A DNA stretch of 13,260 bases, from NCBI GenBank assembly GCA_014634225.1, contig BLFN01000288.1:1924550-1937809 (forward strand), given 5' to 3'. Both the position numbers and the translations under genes were made by a program. The notes below the pieces were generated by a model. That model did not search any database. It was given only the letters and a program-made list of their open reading frames with translations, and was not told the origin of the DNA. This DNA comes from Acropora yongei. Taxonomy: Eukaryota; Cnidaria; Anthozoa; Scleractinia; Acroporidae. Positions 12,801-13,260 of the stretch are shown piece after piece; position 1 is the stretch's first letter; each line of letters opens with the position of its first letter.

Positions 12801-13260
12801 TCTCTAACGTGAAAGACTTGCTGTTCGCAAGGCTTTGAAACAATTCAATGACGTAAGAGCTCTACCATAATTGGAACGTGTCTCCTTCAAAAGAAATCAT
12901 ATTTGGCAAAGTTGACACATGGTTGCAAATAACTTACACCCAGTTTTCACAAGTGACGCAGGGATAAGCACAAACGGCATACGCAGGCGCACTTGACTTG
13001 ACAAACACGCGTTTGACTGTTCTAACTTATCACCAAGGAACTAACGGAGTCTGCTGATGTAACTTGAGCTTGAAAACCAGGCTTTAATGCAGGGTCGAAT
13101 TTGTAGAACTCATCAGTATACTTTAGTTCTTTTTTTCGGGAAAGCACGCATGCGGCGATAACTATTTCAGCCATTGTGGTTCTACTGCTGTCAGCAGAAT
13201 TATTGCATGGTTAAGGGCTTATTACCGGAACGACCTCACTGCGGTTCAGAGCTCGAACTC

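Larger units (their letters stand above)
11212..13260. other. Upstream region without recognised exons (2 kb)
   Basis: I looked on the minus strand for a signal-peptide exon (ATG, hydrophobic run, donor) and found none I can support. The region contains the hairpin element at 11710-11856, a 10-bp tandem repeat (TACGTTTTGA at 11608-11627), a 19-bp palindrome at 12782-12800 and a 50-codon open frame at 13022-13174 of unknown meaning. No promoter can be called. Confidence 0.55.

Noticed and set aside
12661..12843. Minus-strand open frame of 60 codons upstream of the gene
   Set aside because: It has no hydrophobic signal, no motif and no usable donor. It contains the 19-bp palindrome and is probably chance.

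Overview
The window looks like animal nuclear DNA. It is intron-rich and AT-rich, carries hairpin and MITE-like elements and microsatellites, and holds one large mosaic gene of SRCR, CUB and fibronectin type III (FN3) domains. That domain set and repeat style suggest a cnidarian, most likely an anthozoan (coral or sea anemone). The lineage call is an inference from style and was not tested by any search. I see no bacterial gene, RNA gene or CRISPR array, and no supported plus-strand gene.

The gene lies on the minus strand. It runs from about 10427 (N-terminal side) down to 606 and continues off the left edge. I could assign 13 exons, and every exon junction in the chain agrees in reading phase. 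Together they encode about 1100 residues, in this order: SRCR (10172-10427), an irregular CUB region probably made of two CUBs (9297-9453 plus 8798-9222), FN3 (7244-7546), FN3 (6598-6918), CUB (5751-5940 plus 5125-5318), FN3 (4380-4667), FN3 (3847-4164), CUB (2744-2897 plus 1590-1807), FN3 (1019-1315), and the first half of another CUB (606-792). FN3 exons are phase 1-1. CUB domains are split by a phase 2 intron into a 1-2 exon and a 2-1 exon. Domain junctions are therefore all phase 1, the classic signature of extracellular modules spread by exon duplication and shuffling. The product is almost certainly secreted or the ectodomain of a membrane receptor. No transmembrane segment or intracellular domain lies in the window.

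The 5' end is unresolved. The SRCR exon has the six cysteines of a group A SRCR domain, but stops close off its frame just upstream (10446-10454), so the start of the domain must come from another exon. A 33-bp exon candidate at 11179-11211 has good splice sites but its phase does not fit directly. No signal-peptide exon was recognised up to 13260.

The non-coding parts are not empty. There is a diverged tandem repeat of about 157-162 bp at the left edge, an inverted-repeat element inside trinucleotide repeats in the largest intron (8135-8746), a G-quadruplex motif on the sense strand of the SRCR-CUB intron (9579-9607), and a near-palindromic hairpin element of about 147 bp upstream of the recognised exons (11710-11856).
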